DNA of 17,844 bases, from NCBI GenBank assembly GCA_017960065.1, contig JAGCZK010000216.1:1-17844 (forward strand), in the 5' to 3' direction. Both the position numbers and the translations under genes were made by a program. The DNA is from Paludibacteraceae bacterium (GTDB lineage Bacteria > Bacteroidota > Bacteroidia > Bacteroidales > Paludibacteraceae). Position 1 is the stretch's first letter; each line of letters opens with the position of its first letter. Below are positions 6,433-13,944 of this stretch, in pieces. Below the pieces are notes generated by a model, which was not told the DNA's origin, searched no databases, and was given only the letters and a program-made list of their open reading frames with translations.

Positions 6433-7803
6433 ATGGCCAAAGCAAAAACCGTTTTTCTGTGCAATAACTGCGGCTACGAAGCCTCCAAATGGTTCGGCAA
6501 GTGCAACGCCTGCGGAACATGGAACAGCTGCGTGGAAGAAACCGTCGTCAAGAAAAGTGCCTCGGGAGCGGGCAACCTGCTCACGGGTGAAGGGCAGCCG
6601 CATCCGCTCAAGCTGTCGGAAATCAGCCTCGACCACGAAAAACGCACCGACATGCACTGCAACGAGCTCAACCGTGTGCTGGGCGGCGGGCTGGTCGCCG
6701 GGTCGCTGGTGCTGTTGGGCGGTGAGCCCGGCATCGGCAAATCGACGCTGATTTTGCAATCGGCCCTGCAGCTGACCGACAAAAAGGTCTTGTATGTGTC
6801 GGGAGAAGAAAGCGCCTCGCAGCTCAAAATGCGCGCCGAACGCATCAACCCCGACGGTAGCGACTGCTACATTTTGAGCGAAACCTCGCTCGAACGCATC
6901 CTCGAACACGCCCAAAAACTCGGGCCCGACCTGCTGATTGTCGATTCGATTCAGACCATCGCCACCGACGCGGTCGAATCGTCGCCGGGCAGCATTTCGC
7001 AAGTCCGCGAATGTGCGGCGGCGCTGCTCAAATACGCCAAACAGACCGGCACGCCGGTCATTCTGGTCGGCCACATCACCAAGGACGGCACCATCGCCGG
7101 CCCAAAGATTTTGGAACACATTGTGGATACGGTTTTGCAGTTTGAGGGCGACCAGCACTACCTGTACCGGATTTTACGCACCGTCAAGAACCGTTTCGGA
7201 AGCACTTCCGAATTGGGCATCTTCGAAATGCGGCAAACGGGGCTGCGCGAAATCAGCAACCCGTCGGAATACCTGCTCAACCGCGACCTCAACGGCATGA
7301 GCGGCGTCGCCATCGCCGCCACGGTCGAAGGCATCCGCCCGCTGCTCATCGAAGTGCAGGCCCTTACCGGAAGCGCCGTTTACGGCACGCCGCAACGCTC
7401 GGCCACCGGCTACGACAGCCGACGGATGAACATGCTGCTGGCTGTACTCGAAAAGAAAGCCGGGTTCAAAATCGGACAGAAAGACGTGTTCCTCAACATC
7501 GCCGGCGGCCTGCGCATCAACGACACTGCCTCCGACCTGGCGGTCATCACCGCCATCCTGTCGTCGAGCCTCGACCTGCCCGTGCCCGCCGATGTCTGCC
7601 TGACCGGCGAAGTCGGCCTTTCGGGCGAAATCCGCCCGGTCAACCGCATCGAACACCGCATCGCCGAAGCGCAGAAGTTGGGATTCAAGCAGATCATCAT
7701 CCCCGCCCAAAACCTCAAAAACCTCGGCACCCAAAAGGGGGCAATCGAAATAAAGGCCGCTTCGCGGGTGGAAGAGGCCTTTCAGTATATCTTTAAGAAA
7801 TAA
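6433..7803 (+). CDS. radA: DNA repair protein RadA
   Basis: RecA-like ATPase that promotes branch migration of recombination intermediates. 456 residues, the usual length. Domains in order: a four-cysteine zinc finger (C10, C13, C24, C27; CNNCGYEASKWFGKCNACG), Walker A GGEPGIGKST at 96-105, Walker B-type LLIVDS at about 167-172, the RadA signature KNRFGS at 252-257, and a C-terminal Lon-protease-like domain containing DVFLNIAGGLRINDTASDLA. It sits immediately downstream of the panD terminator with no separate promoter seen. It converges with the TlpA-like gene, with one base between stop codons. Confidence 0.97.
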   Translation: MAKAKTVFLCNNCGYEASKWFGKCNACGTWNSCVEETVVKKSASGAGNLLTGEGQPHPLKLSEISLDHEKRTDMHCNELNRVLGGGLVAGSLVLLGGEPGIGKSTLILQSALQLTDKKVLYVSGEESASQLKMRAERINPDGSDCYILSETSLERILEHAQKLGPDLLIVDSIQTIATDAVESSPGSISQVRECAAALLKYAKQTGTPVILVGHITKDGTIAGPKILEHIVDTVLQFEGDQHYLYRILRTVKNRFGSTSELGIFEMRQTGLREISNPSEYLLNRDLNGMSGVAIAATVEGIRPLLIEVQALTGSAVYGTPQRSATGYDSRRMNMLLAVLEKKAGFKIGQKDVFLNIAGGLRINDTASDLAVITAILSSSLDLPVPADVCLTGEVGLSGEIRPVNRIEHRIAEAQKLGFKQIIIPAQNLKNLGTQKGAIEIKAASRVEEAFQYIFKK

Positions 7804-7804
7804 G

Positions 7805-8920
7805 TTAGCGGAGCAACTGCGCCAGCCGCTCTTCGAGGGCGCTGCCACGCAAGCCGGTGGCGACAATTTTGCCGTTCGCGTCGATCAGCACCGAAAACGG
7901 GATGCTTTTGACGCGCCATGCCTGCGCAATCGGACACGACCAGCCCCTGAACGTACAACCGTGGTTTTCCCAAACCAAGCCGTCGGAGGCGATGGCTTCG
8001 AGCCAACGGGCCTTGTCGTTGTCGAGCGAAACGCTGAACACTTCAAAGCCCTTGGCGTGATATTTGTTGTAAGCGGCCACCACATTGGGGTTTTCGCGCC
8101 GGCAGGGGCCGCACCACGAGGCCCAGAAATCGACCAGCACCACTTTGCCACGCAAAGCACTGAGCTTTATGGTCTTGCCGCTACGGTCCTGAATTTCGAT
8201 GTCGGGAGCGGTTTTGCCTACCGCAATCGGGTTGGAATACAACGCCTTCACCTCCTTGACAATGACATTTTCGGCATGATTGGGCGCCAGTTTGGCGTAG
8301 ATGTTGCGAAGCAGCGCGCTGAACGGCTCGGGGTTGTTGCCCATCTCGGTATAGGCCACGAACGCAGCCGCCAGCTTGTCGGAATTGGCAGTCAGAAGCT
8401 TCACCAGGTTCTGTTCGTACTGCGAGGCGATGGCGTAATACTGGCTTTCGAGCTGCTGCCGGCGGGCGGCATCGGTCGTGGCGGCCATCTGCGACTCAAC
8501 GGCCTTGAGGCTGGCCATGCTGCGCGACTTCAGCAGTTGCGACTGAAAGAGCAGGTCGGTTTCGGCAGAGCCTTGCACCGATTCGATATACACGCCTTGC
8601 GCCGACGAGCCCAAGGTGATTTCCATGGAATCGCCGGGGCACAGCACCACCAGCTGTTCGCGCTTGTTGCCCGAGGTTTCGTGCATCACCATGGAGAAGA
8701 ATCCCGATTTGGGAAGCGTTACCCGATAAGAGAAGGTTTTTTGCTGGGTGACGGGCACCGTGGTCAGAAAATCCCAGTTGCCCGAGGGGTTGAGGTAATA
8801 CACCGACATCGTCGCATACGACACGCCTCCCGAAAATTTACCGCGCACAACGGCCGGTTCGGCGGCGGAAGCCAGCAGGCAGCCTCCCAGCAACAACAAA
8901 CTAACAATCCATTTTTTCAT
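7805..8920 (-). CDS. TlpA-family thiol-disulfide oxidoreductase with DUF4369-like N-terminal domain
   Basis: 371 residues, exported. The short hydrophobic signal could end at ASA-A (residues 18-20) or act as a lipobox at LGGC (C14); I cannot decide. Residues about 22-115 are beta-rich like DUF4369, 120-225 are helical, and 232-371 form a thioredoxin fold with redox motif WCGPC at 269-273 and the cis-proline in KSIPFSV (P341). Two extra cysteines, C322 and C329, flank RGW near the fold's core. Such proteins reduce or shuffle disulfides in the periplasm. It starts 12 bases after the queA stop (TAA TAG in tandem), so the two are probably co-transcribed. Confidence 0.9.
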   Translation of the reverse strand: MKKWIVSLLLLGGCLLASAAEPAVVRGKFSGGVSYATMSVYYLNPSGNWDFLTTVPVTQQKTFSYRVTLPKSGFFSMVMHETSGNKREQLVVLCPGDSMEITLGSSAQGVYIESVQGSAETDLLFQSQLLKSRSMASLKAVESQMAATTDAARRQQLESQYYAIASQYEQNLVKLLTANSDKLAAAFVAYTEMGNNPEPFSALLRNIYAKLAPNHAENVIVKEVKALYSNPIAVGKTAPDIEIQDRSGKTIKLSALRGKVVLVDFWASWCGPCRRENPNVVAAYNKYHAKGFEVFSVSLDNDKARWLEAIASDGLVWENHGCTFRGWSCPIAQAWRVKSIPFSVLIDANGKIVATGLRGSALEERLAQLLR

Positions 8921-8932
8921 AAGCTCTTTCTA

Positions 8933-10150
8933 TTAGCGCAACAGCAAACATGCGTCGCCATAACTCAAAAATCGATAATCGTGCTCCAACGCATAACGGT
9001 AAACCGACCGCCAGGCATCGCCCAAATATGCCGCCAGCAACAGCAGCAGGGTGCTTTTGGGCTGGTGGAAGTTGGTAATCATTCCGCGAATGACACAGAA
9101 CTGATACCCGGGTGCAATCAGAATGCGCGTATGCGCCTGCACGCTCTGCCGCCCCGACTGGTCGAGCCAATCGAGCAAGGCTCCGAGAGCCTCTTCGGGC
9201 GAATAGGCGGGATCCGTATCGTACGCCTCCCACTGCTCCACATACTCCGGCTGTTTTCCGTCCAAAACCCGGCAACCCAGCCAATACAGGCTCTCGAGCG
9301 TCCGAACCGAGGTCGTCCCCACTGCCACCACCTTTCCCAAATGGTCGCGTACGGTTTCGATGGTCTGACGGTTCACATCAATCAGTTCGGTGTGCATTTC
9401 GTGACCACCGATGGCCTCGGACTTGACCGGCTGGAAGGTGCCTGCACCGACGTGCAGTGTCAGGTATGACGTTTGGATGCCCGCTTGGTTTAATTCGTCG
9501 AGCAGCTGTTCGGTAAAATGCAAACCGGCCGTCGGGGCGGCCACCGAACCCTTGACCGACGAATAGACCGTCTGGTAGTCCGACTTGTCACGTTCTTCGG
9601 TCGGACGGTGCAAATACGGCGGAATCGGCAACTGGCCCAACGCCGACAACACATCGGCAAAGCAGAGGCTGTCGTCGTCCCACGAAAATTTGATTTCGTG
9701 CGTCAGGCCGTAGCTCGACAGGCGCTCGGCCTTCAGCACCAAGTCTTTGCCAGCGATACGGCAGGTACACTCGAGTGCGCCTTCCTTCCATTTTTTCAGG
9801 TTTCCTACCAGACACTTCCAGACACAAACCGAAGTTTGCTGGAAATTCTGTTGGTAATCGGCCGGCCGCATGGGCTCGAGGCAGAAAATCTCGACCTGTC
9901 CGCCCGTCTTCTTATAAAACAACAGGCGGGCCTGAATCACACGCGTATTGTTAAACACCAACAGACTGTCGGCCGGGAGCTGCCCCGGAAGTTGGGAGAA
10001 GGTACAGGTTCCGATCGGCTCGCCCCCGCGGTAAACCAGCAGTTTGCAGGCGCTGCGGTCGGCCAAGGGGTACTTGGCGATACGCTCGTCGGGCAAGGGG
10101 TAGTCGTAATCGGCAATCTGTATGTCGCGAATCGCTTCTGAATGTATCAT
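8933..10150 (-). CDS. queA: S-adenosylmethionine:tRNA ribosyltransferase-isomerase (QueA)
   Basis: Transfers and isomerises the ribosyl group of SAM onto preQ1 in tRNA, making epoxyqueuosine, the penultimate step of queuosine synthesis at the wobble position of tRNA Tyr, His, Asn and Asp. 405 residues, longer than the roughly 350 common in Proteobacteria. Hallmarks: DERIAKYPLADRSACKLL, FNNTRVIQARL, the core AAPTAGLHFTEQLL, LHVGAGTFQPVK, GTTSVRTLES and C-terminal TNFHQPKSTLLLLLAAY. The ATG at 10148-10150 was preferred over TTG six bases upstream. It leads the operon with the TlpA-like gene. Confidence 0.95.
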   Translation of the reverse strand: MIHSEAIRDIQIADYDYPLPDERIAKYPLADRSACKLLVYRGGEPIGTCTFSQLPGQLPADSLLVFNNTRVIQARLLFYKKTGGQVEIFCLEPMRPADYQQNFQQTSVCVWKCLVGNLKKWKEGALECTCRIAGKDLVLKAERLSSYGLTHEIKFSWDDDSLCFADVLSALGQLPIPPYLHRPTEERDKSDYQTVYSSVKGSVAAPTAGLHFTEQLLDELNQAGIQTSYLTLHVGAGTFQPVKSEAIGGHEMHTELIDVNRQTIETVRDHLGKVVAVGTTSVRTLESLYWLGCRVLDGKQPEYVEQWEAYDTDPAYSPEEALGALLDWLDQSGRQSVQAHTRILIAPGYQFCVIRGMITNFHQPKSTLLLLLAAYLGDAWRSVYRYALEHDYRFLSYGDACLLLR

Positions 10151-10167
10151 ATTCAAACAATAATGTG

Positions 10168-10175
10168 CAAAATTA
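10168..10175 (-). promoter_or_regulatory. -7 promoter box of queA
   Basis: TAATTTTG followed by C matches TAnnTTTG, 17 bases before the queA ATG. A TTTG at 10191-10194 could be the -33 element, but the 15-base spacer is short and it overlaps the T-tract of the preceding terminator. Confidence 0.5.
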
Positions 10176-10191
10176 CCAAAAAATTCGGAAC

Positions 10192-10226
10192 AAAAAAAGA
10201 TGACCCGCTCGCTCGCAGGTCATCTT
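10192..10226 (-). terminator. Strong intrinsic terminator upstream of queA
   Basis: On the minus strand AAGATGACCTGC (10215-10226) pairs with GCGGGTCATCTT (10197-10208), a 12-base-pair stem including one G-U pair, with a six-base loop. It runs straight into TTTTTTT ending at 10192. The T-run is on one side only, so it terminates minus-strand transcription. Confidence 0.85.
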
Positions 10227-10295
10227 CCTCACTAATTCACTAAAAAACGAAGAAAAATAAATCTTTGCTGGATTGGAGATCATGCCCCCTTTCCG
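10192..10295 (-). ncRNA. Candidate small RNA or queA leader transcript
   Basis: A promoter (10300-10331) and the strong terminator (10192-10226) bracket about 100 bases, enough for a free-standing small RNA. I do not recognise a known RNA family; SRP RNA's conserved apical loop is not seen. The same strand also holds a 36-codon open frame from ATG at 10281-10283 to TAA at 10173-10175 that runs through the terminator hairpin, so a leader peptide is the alternative. Existence of the transcript is inferred from signals only. Confidence 0.4.
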
Positions 10296-10299
10296 ATGA

Positions 10300-10331
10300 C
10301 AAAGATACGACACAAAAATCCAACTGACAAA
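10300..10331 (-). promoter_or_regulatory. Promoter of the small transcript between the AraC-type gene and queA
   Basis: -33 TTTG at 10328-10331, a 20-base spacer and -7 TATCTTTG at 10300-10307. This is among the best promoter matches in the window, yet no recognised gene begins directly after it. Confidence 0.65.
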
Positions 10332-10378
10332 AAATCAGCCGAAGTTTTCAAAAAAAATGTTTGCAGAAATGGTTAACG

Positions 10379-10441
10379 CCGGTTTTTTAACAAAATGCAC
10401 AATACAACCGGCAGATTCTCAAACCGTTAAGAAAAAACCGG
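10379..10441. repeat. Inverted repeat just after the AraC-type gene
   Basis: CCGGTTTTTT at 10379-10388 is the perfect reverse complement of AAAAAACCGG at 10432-10441, with a 43-base loop. It starts right after the stop codon of the AraC-type gene. It could fold in the 3' tail of that mRNA, but lacks a compact GC stem and T-run, so it is not called a terminator. Confidence 0.45.
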
Positions 10442-10442
10442 A

Positions 10443-11636
10443 TCAAATGGCGTTCTCCTTGCGGTAACGGGTGCACGACATGCCCATCTGCGTCTGGAAC
10501 GAGCGGGCGAAGACGGCCTGCGAGCTGAAACCGACCTCGTAGGCCACCTCTTTGATCTGGCGGTCGCTGTCTTCGTTAATCAACCGGACAGCCTCGTCGA
10601 TACGGTAACGCTGTACCAGGTTCCGGAAATAGATGCCGTACGCCCGGTTGAAGAGCTCGTTGGTTTCGAGCCGGCCGATACCCAGCTTGCGTTGCACATC
10701 GGCCACGCGGAAGTTCGGCGACTTATACGGTTTGGTAACGCGCATCCACTCTTCAAACAGCTGCTTGTAGGCCACCACCTGCTGTTCGGTCAGCAACTGT
10801 ACCGACGAGTCGGAATCCATCGACTCGGCCGGAACGACCTTGTCGCCTTCCTTCACAATCCATTTGTTATAGCGGATGGACCACTCGAGGGGAATAAACT
10901 GCTCGATATCGTAGGTGTCCGAAAAGAGGGCGCGATAAAAGGAACTGACCGACCACAAAAGCAGCATAACGTTGTGGACGATGGCGACCACATACAAACG
11001 TGTCAGCGTAAAGGTGATGAACATTCCGACCAGCAGAAGCGACGGATAGATAAAGAAGTGCAGCCAGCGGATATCGTAGAGTTCGGAGTCGGACTGCGAC
11101 TCGTCGAGCATCTGGTTGTACAAGGGCAGGAACGAATGCACCATGTACCACACATACACAATTTGGATGAGCATGTAGCCCACAAAACACATGTAAAAGA
11201 TTTCTTCGCCACCGACCCCTTCTTCAAACAACACCATCGGATTGGTGTCGAGCAGGCTTTTTCCGCTGACCGAAAGGTACACCATATACGAAAAGAGCAA
11301 GATCAGGGGAACTCCACAGTGACCGATATAGTTCTTAATACTAAAGGAACGGGGGTTGATGAGCAAAAGCGGATACAACAGCGAAATCATGGTGCCCATG
11401 GCGGAACCGATGACCAGTAGCATCCGGTAACGGACAAAACCTTCGTTCAGGTCGGGTTGGCTGAAATAATTGGGGCTGAACATGATTGCGGCCCACACGA
11501 GCAACGTCAGCGACAAGATGCGCTTGCCACGGCTTCCCTCCGATTTCAATGCCATCAAAAGACTGCAAAAAAGGCAGATTGAACCCACAAAGACGCACAG
11601 GGTGTAGAACCAGAACATTTTTCCGTAAAGTTCCAT
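10443..11636 (-). CDS. Membrane-anchored AraC-family transcriptional regulator
   Basis: 397 residues. About seven hydrophobic helices (roughly 7-30, 38-55, 71-93, 106-123, 144-165, 190-210, 213-232) are followed by a cytoplasmic linker and a C-terminal AraC-type double helix-turn-helix at about 305-390. The second half reads EVAYEVGFSSQAVFARSFQTQMGMS, the typical AraC signature. This layout is common in Bacteroidota and suggests a regulator that senses a signal at the membrane while binding DNA. Its target is unknown; no adjacent gene is an obvious partner. It is a single-gene unit with its own promoter. Confidence 0.9.
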   Translation of the reverse strand: MELYGKMFWFYTLCVFVGSICLFCSLLMALKSEGSRGKRILSLTLLVWAAIMFSPNYFSQPDLNEGFVRYRMLLVIGSAMGTMISLLYPLLLINPRSFSIKNYIGHCGVPLILLFSYMVYLSVSGKSLLDTNPMVLFEEGVGGEEIFYMCFVGYMLIQIVYVWYMVHSFLPLYNQMLDESQSDSELYDIRWLHFFIYPSLLLVGMFITFTLTRLYVVAIVHNVMLLLWSVSSFYRALFSDTYDIEQFIPLEWSIRYNKWIVKEGDKVVPAESMDSDSSVQLLTEQQVVAYKQLFEEWMRVTKPYKSPNFRVADVQRKLGIGRLETNELFNRAYGIYFRNLVQRYRIDEAVRLINEDSDRQIKEVAYEVGFSSQAVFARSFQTQMGMSCTRYRKENAI

Positions 11637-11667
11637 AGGCCATCAGTATCTTTCATGTAGATATGGG

Positions 11668-11698
11668 CAAAGATAATCAAGGAATTTATAAAAATCAA
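11668..11698 (-). promoter_or_regulatory. Promoter of the AraC-type gene
   Basis: -7 TATCTTTG at 11668-11675 and -33 TTG at 11696-11698, spacer 20 bases. The leader would be about 25-30 bases. Confidence 0.65.
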
Positions 11699-11707
11699 CT
11701 TTTTTAC

Positions 11708-11737
11708 AAAAAAAATTGCGTTTTACTTTACAATTTT
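11708..11737 (-). terminator. Possible terminator of the rluA-xseB operon
   Basis: On the minus strand AAAATTG (11731-11737) pairs with CAATTTT (11712-11718) around a 12-base loop and continues into more T residues. The stem is AT-rich and weak. It lies 26 bases after the xseB stop. Confidence 0.4.
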
Positions 11738-11762
11738 ATGAATTTGACTTTACAAACCTCGA

Positions 11763-11954
11763 TTACTTCAGGGCTTTCAAAGACTCGTCCACGCCGTACA
11801 GAATTTTGCGGCAATAATCAGACAACTCGCTGGCGCGCTCCAACATTTCCTTGAGCTGTTCAACCGGCATTTCCCCAGATTTCACGCGGGCTACAATCGA
11901 TTCCAACTCCTCGACGGCCGAACGATAATCGTTGATTTTTGTGTTTTTATTCAT
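11763..11954 (-). CDS. xseB: Exodeoxyribonuclease VII small subunit
   Basis: 63 residues, the normal small size for XseB. The family core YRSAVEELESIVARVKSGEMP is followed by LEQ-like VEQLKEMLERASEL and a helical tail with YCRKILYGV. Several small subunits wrap the large subunit XseA to form exonuclease VII, which degrades single-stranded DNA from both ends to oligonucleotides in repair. It begins 32 bases after the xseA stop, as the last gene of the operon. Confidence 0.93.
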   Translation of the reverse strand: MNKNTKINDYRSAVEELESIVARVKSGEMPVEQLKEMLERASELSDYCRKILYGVDESLKALK

Positions 11955-11986
11955 TTTTCAAAAAGATTTTTATCCGAAAGCTGTTT

Positions 11987-13165
11987 TCATTTCTTTTCGA
12001 CGGTCACCCACACTTGTCCGTCGGCAAACTGAAGCCGCAAACGCCCGCCGTTTTGGAGCTGCGCCATGCGCGAAACCACCCGGCCTCCGGCATCGGTCAC
12101 CAGGGCATAGCCGCGCGACAAGACCGACTCGGGCGACACCGCCTGCAATTGCGCCATCAGCGAATCGATCCGCGCCGACTGGGCGTTCAAAAACAACTGG
12201 GCCAACAAGGGAAGTTCGGAGGCCAGCCGCTCCATGCGGCGCTGCTCGTCTGACAAGCGCGACTGCACCGCCTCGTTGAGCTGGAGTTCCAGGTCTTTGA
12301 GGGCCGTGGCGGCCTGCAAATTGTGATCGACCAGGTAGCCGGCAACCGCCGTGGGCGTTTTGAGGGCCACCCGCGCCACCTCGTCCACCGCCGACCGGTC
12401 GCGGTCGTGTCCGATACCGCTCAACACGGGCAGCGGACATTGGGCCACCGCCACGGCCAGACCGTAATCGTCGAAACAGCCCAGGTCCGAAGTGGCGCCC
12501 CCGCCACGCACGATAACAACGGCATCGAAGTCGCCGGCATGGGCCGACACCTGCTGCAAGGCTTGTGTCACCGAGGCAGGCGCCTGGTCGCCCTGCATGG
12601 CGGCCGGGAACAAGCGATAGTGAAACGTCAGTTGATAGGGGTTTTGCTCCAGTTCGCGGCAGAAATCGCCGTAACCGGCCGCATTTTCGGACGATATCAA
12701 AGCAATCCGGCAGATGACCGGGGGTAACGGACGGCTTTGGCCGAGCCCGACCCACTGCTCTTGGCGCAGACGCTGCAGCAGCTGCTGCTTTTGGCGCGCC
12801 TGCGAGCCGATGGTATAGGTCGGATCCAAATCGGTTACGTCGAGGCTGTAGCCGTAGGCTTCGTGAAAACGCACCTTAACGGCCAGCAGCACCTGCATCC
12901 CCGCCCGAAGGTCGGTGCCGGTCGCCGCACGGAACGCAACCGACAGCAAGGCGTAACGGGCCGCCCAAATCGTCGCTTTGGCCCGGGCCACCACCCGGTC
13001 GTCGTCGGCGGCCTTTTCGATCAGCTCGAGATAGCAATGGCCACTGCGCTGCACCGTTACCGAACTGAGTTCGGCGCTTACCCAGTACACCTCATCAAAG
13101 GTTGCCTCCAGCACATCGCGAACCGCGCTGTTGAAGGCGCTGAGAGTCAACGGTTCTTCGCTCAT
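11987..13165 (-). CDS. xseA: Exodeoxyribonuclease VII large subunit
   Basis: 392 residues, shorter than the roughly 455 of E. coli. An N-terminal OB-fold (about 1-100) contains VYWVSAELSSVTVQRSGHCYLELIEK and a lysine/alanine-rich ARAKATIW. The catalytic region follows with ALISSENAAGYGDF, VIVRGGGATSDLGCFDDYGLAVAVA and PVLSGIGHDRDRSAVDEVA, all family hallmarks. The coiled-coil arm that binds XseB is shortened, and the C-terminal domain ends with SRGYALVTDAGGRVV. Its ATG shares bases with the upstream stop (TGATG), so it is translated with the MORN-repeat gene. Confidence 0.96.
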   Translation of the reverse strand: MSEEPLTLSAFNSAVRDVLEATFDEVYWVSAELSSVTVQRSGHCYLELIEKAADDDRVVARAKATIWAARYALLSVAFRAATGTDLRAGMQVLLAVKVRFHEAYGYSLDVTDLDPTYTIGSQARQKQQLLQRLRQEQWVGLGQSRPLPPVICRIALISSENAAGYGDFCRELEQNPYQLTFHYRLFPAAMQGDQAPASVTQALQQVSAHAGDFDAVVIVRGGGATSDLGCFDDYGLAVAVAQCPLPVLSGIGHDRDRSAVDEVARVALKTPTAVAGYLVDHNLQAATALKDLELQLNEAVQSRLSDEQRRMERLASELPLLAQLFLNAQSARIDSLMAQLQAVSPESVLSRGYALVTDAGGRVVSRMAQLQNGGRLRLQFADGQVWVTVEKK

Positions 13166-13944
13166 CAGGGCATCAGTTGCAAAATTTCATCCGGATTGGA
13201 CATGTAGTCTTGAGGGTCGGGCAGGCCCGGATTTTTGTCGGCTTCCTCCTCCTTTTTGCGGAGTTCTTCATCCAACTCTTTCTGGTTCAGGGCCTTGCCG
13301 TCTTTGTATTCGATTTGGCGGAAGGTGCCTTCGTAGTCGTAGTAGGTCCACACGCCGTCTTTCTTTCCGTTTTTATACGCACCCTCCTCCTCTTTTTCGC
13401 CACTGTCGAGGAAGGAAACGAACGCTCCGTCGAGCTGACCGTTGTGATAATGGTAAACGGCCATTTTGTTGCCGTACGGGTAGTATTGGATGCGTTCGCC
13501 TTCGAGCTTGTCATCGACATAATTCATGCGGTCCATCACCTGCTCCTTGCCCTTCGGGCCGTATTTGAGCGACTCGCCCTGACGCAGTCCGCCGACATAG
13601 AATTCGGTCAGGAACAGCTCGCCAGTGCTGGCGTAGAACTCCCAGAGGCCCTCGCGCTTGTTGCCCTTGTAGGCCCCTTTGGCGACCAGGACACCGTCGC
13701 CGGCATACACTTCGACCGTCGAGCGGTCATCGTCTTGGAAGGTCTGCACCGACTGCAGTTTGCCGTTTTCGTGATAGCGTTTGAACTCGCCCACGGGTTT
13801 GCCGTTGAGAAAATAGCCTTCGTAACGGGTTTGGCCGTTGGGGTAGGTTCTCTTGCGCCATTCGGGGCGAGCTTCGCCCGAAGCAAGTACGGTAGCGGCC
13901 ATGCTGACGGCCAGGAATACGCAAATCAGTTTTTTCATACTCAT
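13165..13944 (-). CDS. Exported MORN/YwqK-repeat protein
   Basis: 259 residues with a signal peptide (KKLICVFLAVSMAATVLAS). The mature part is made of MORN/YwqK-type antitoxin-like repeats, each a G-x-F/Y turn followed by NG-K: YEGYFLNGKPVGEFKRY, KGAYKGNKREGLWEFY, EEGAYKNGKKDGVWTYY. A lysine/glutamate-rich tail follows near ELRKKEEEADKN. Such repeats form beta-hairpin arrays, and their role in Bacteroidota is mostly unknown. The start at 13942-13944 overlaps the rluA-type stop (ATGA); a second ATG two codons later (MKK) is equally plausible. Its place between a pseudouridine synthase and xseA appears to be operon hitch-hiking rather than shared function. Confidence 0.85.
   Translation of the reverse strand: MSMKKLICVFLAVSMAATVLASGEARPEWRKRTYPNGQTRYEGYFLNGKPVGEFKRYHENGKLQSVQTFQDDDRSTVEVYAGDGVLVAKGAYKGNKREGLWEFYASTGELFLTEFYVGGLRQGESLKYGPKGKEQVMDRMNYVDDKLEGERIQYYPYGNKMAVYHYHNGQLDGAFVSFLDSGEKEEEGAYKNGKKDGVWTYYDYEGTFRQIEYKDGKALNQKELDEELRKKEEEADKNPGLPDPQDYMSNPDEILQLMP

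Noticed and set aside
7961..9469. Long plus-strand frame (502 codons) opposite the TlpA-like gene and queA
   Set aside because: Both minus-strand genes are unmistakable by motif and length. The opposite frame has antisense-like composition and no domain.
10379..10441. Inverted repeat after the AraC-type gene as a transposon end or attachment site
   Set aside because: There is no transposase, target duplication or tRNA nearby. A simple mRNA 3' structure or AT-rich chance pairing explains it.
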